64,000 nt of DNA, taken from positions 11,788,756 to 11,852,755 of the forward strand of contig OZ007512.1 in assembly GCA_963931865.1 (NCBI GenBank), written 5' to 3'. Under the pieces are notes generated by a model. The model saw only the letters and a list, made by a program, of their open reading frames with translations. It made no database searches and was not told the origin of the DNA. Of this stretch, positions 63,955 to 64,000 are shown in pieces. Source of the stretch: Axinella damicornis. Taxonomy: Eukaryota > Porifera > Demospongiae > Axinellida > Axinellidae. Both the position numbers and the translations under genes were made by a program. Each line of letters starts with the position of its first letter. Within the stretch, counting starts at the first letter, position 1.

Positions 63955-64000
63955 CAGGAAAACCCGGAACGGTAGGAACGGAATGGAACGGAACGGAACG
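63955..64000. repeat. GGAAC-repeat, possible foldback end
   Basis: GGAAAACCCGGAACGG followed by GGAACGGAAC-type pentamers resembles the foldback element's end (GAAAACCCGGACCGGACCGG). The window ends before this can be resolved. Confidence 0.4.

Overview
The window reads as nuclear DNA of an animal with spliceosomal introns. Many short exons with GT-AG borders are separated by 0.3-8 kb introns packed with hairpin elements, SINE-like pieces and one intact LTR retrotransposon. Tandem tyrosine-kinase-like kinases, a NEMO/ABIN-like ubiquitin-binding coiled coil and a Copia element with half-tRNA priming suggest an early-branching metazoan, most likely a sponge. That placement is inference. No bacterial operons, rRNA, functional tRNA or CRISPR array were seen.

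The gene content is one multigene family on the minus strand. Members combine coiled-coil exons with a C-terminal protein kinase exon of one of two types. K1 has HRD and DLG; K2 has HRD, DFG and APE. The middle gene is the most complete: I infer about 13 exons from a candidate start near 48795 to a stop at 27287, about 1,660 codons, ending in an intact K2 kinase. The left gene runs from a candidate start at 19035 through coiled-coil exons (16.4, 9.99, 9.3, 8.4, 7.6, 6.8 kb) to an intact K1 kinase at 4460-3510. The right gene enters from beyond 64 kb (exons at 63.7, 63.1, 62.4, 61.9, 61.0 kb) and ends in an intact K1 kinase at 60370-59408. Between 50.5 and 59.2 kb lie remains of further copies: a frameshifted K2, a deleted K1, a hairpin-interrupted exon and inverted kinase pieces. 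Nearly every exon has a length divisible by three and phase-0 borders.

Mobile DNA fills the rest. (1) An intact Copia element at 39272-43709 has identical 182-bp LTRs and sits antisense in an intron of the middle gene. (2) Palindromic elements with ends like TAGCCTCGTTCCCAGG range from 87 to 805 bp, and several have 9-bp target duplications. (3) A 4.57-kb foldback element at 19422-23991 has arms built of ~178-bp tandem units. (4) A dispersed ~0.5-0.65 kb element carries two ATG mini-exons, each ending in GTGAGT. (5) There are smaller inverted-repeat elements, tRNA-like SINE heads and a Ty3/Gypsy-type gag relic at 52.7-53.2 kb.

Layout: 0-19 kb left gene with internal exon duplications and inversions; 19.4-26.5 kb mobile-element block; 26.5-27.2 kb and 49.8-50.0 kb related intergenic segments, probably promoters of successive tandem copies; 27.3-48.8 kb middle gene; 50.5-59.2 kb graveyard of copies plus satellites; 59.4-63.8 kb right gene. 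All gene models come from reading splice signals and paralogy by eye; no transcript evidence was available.
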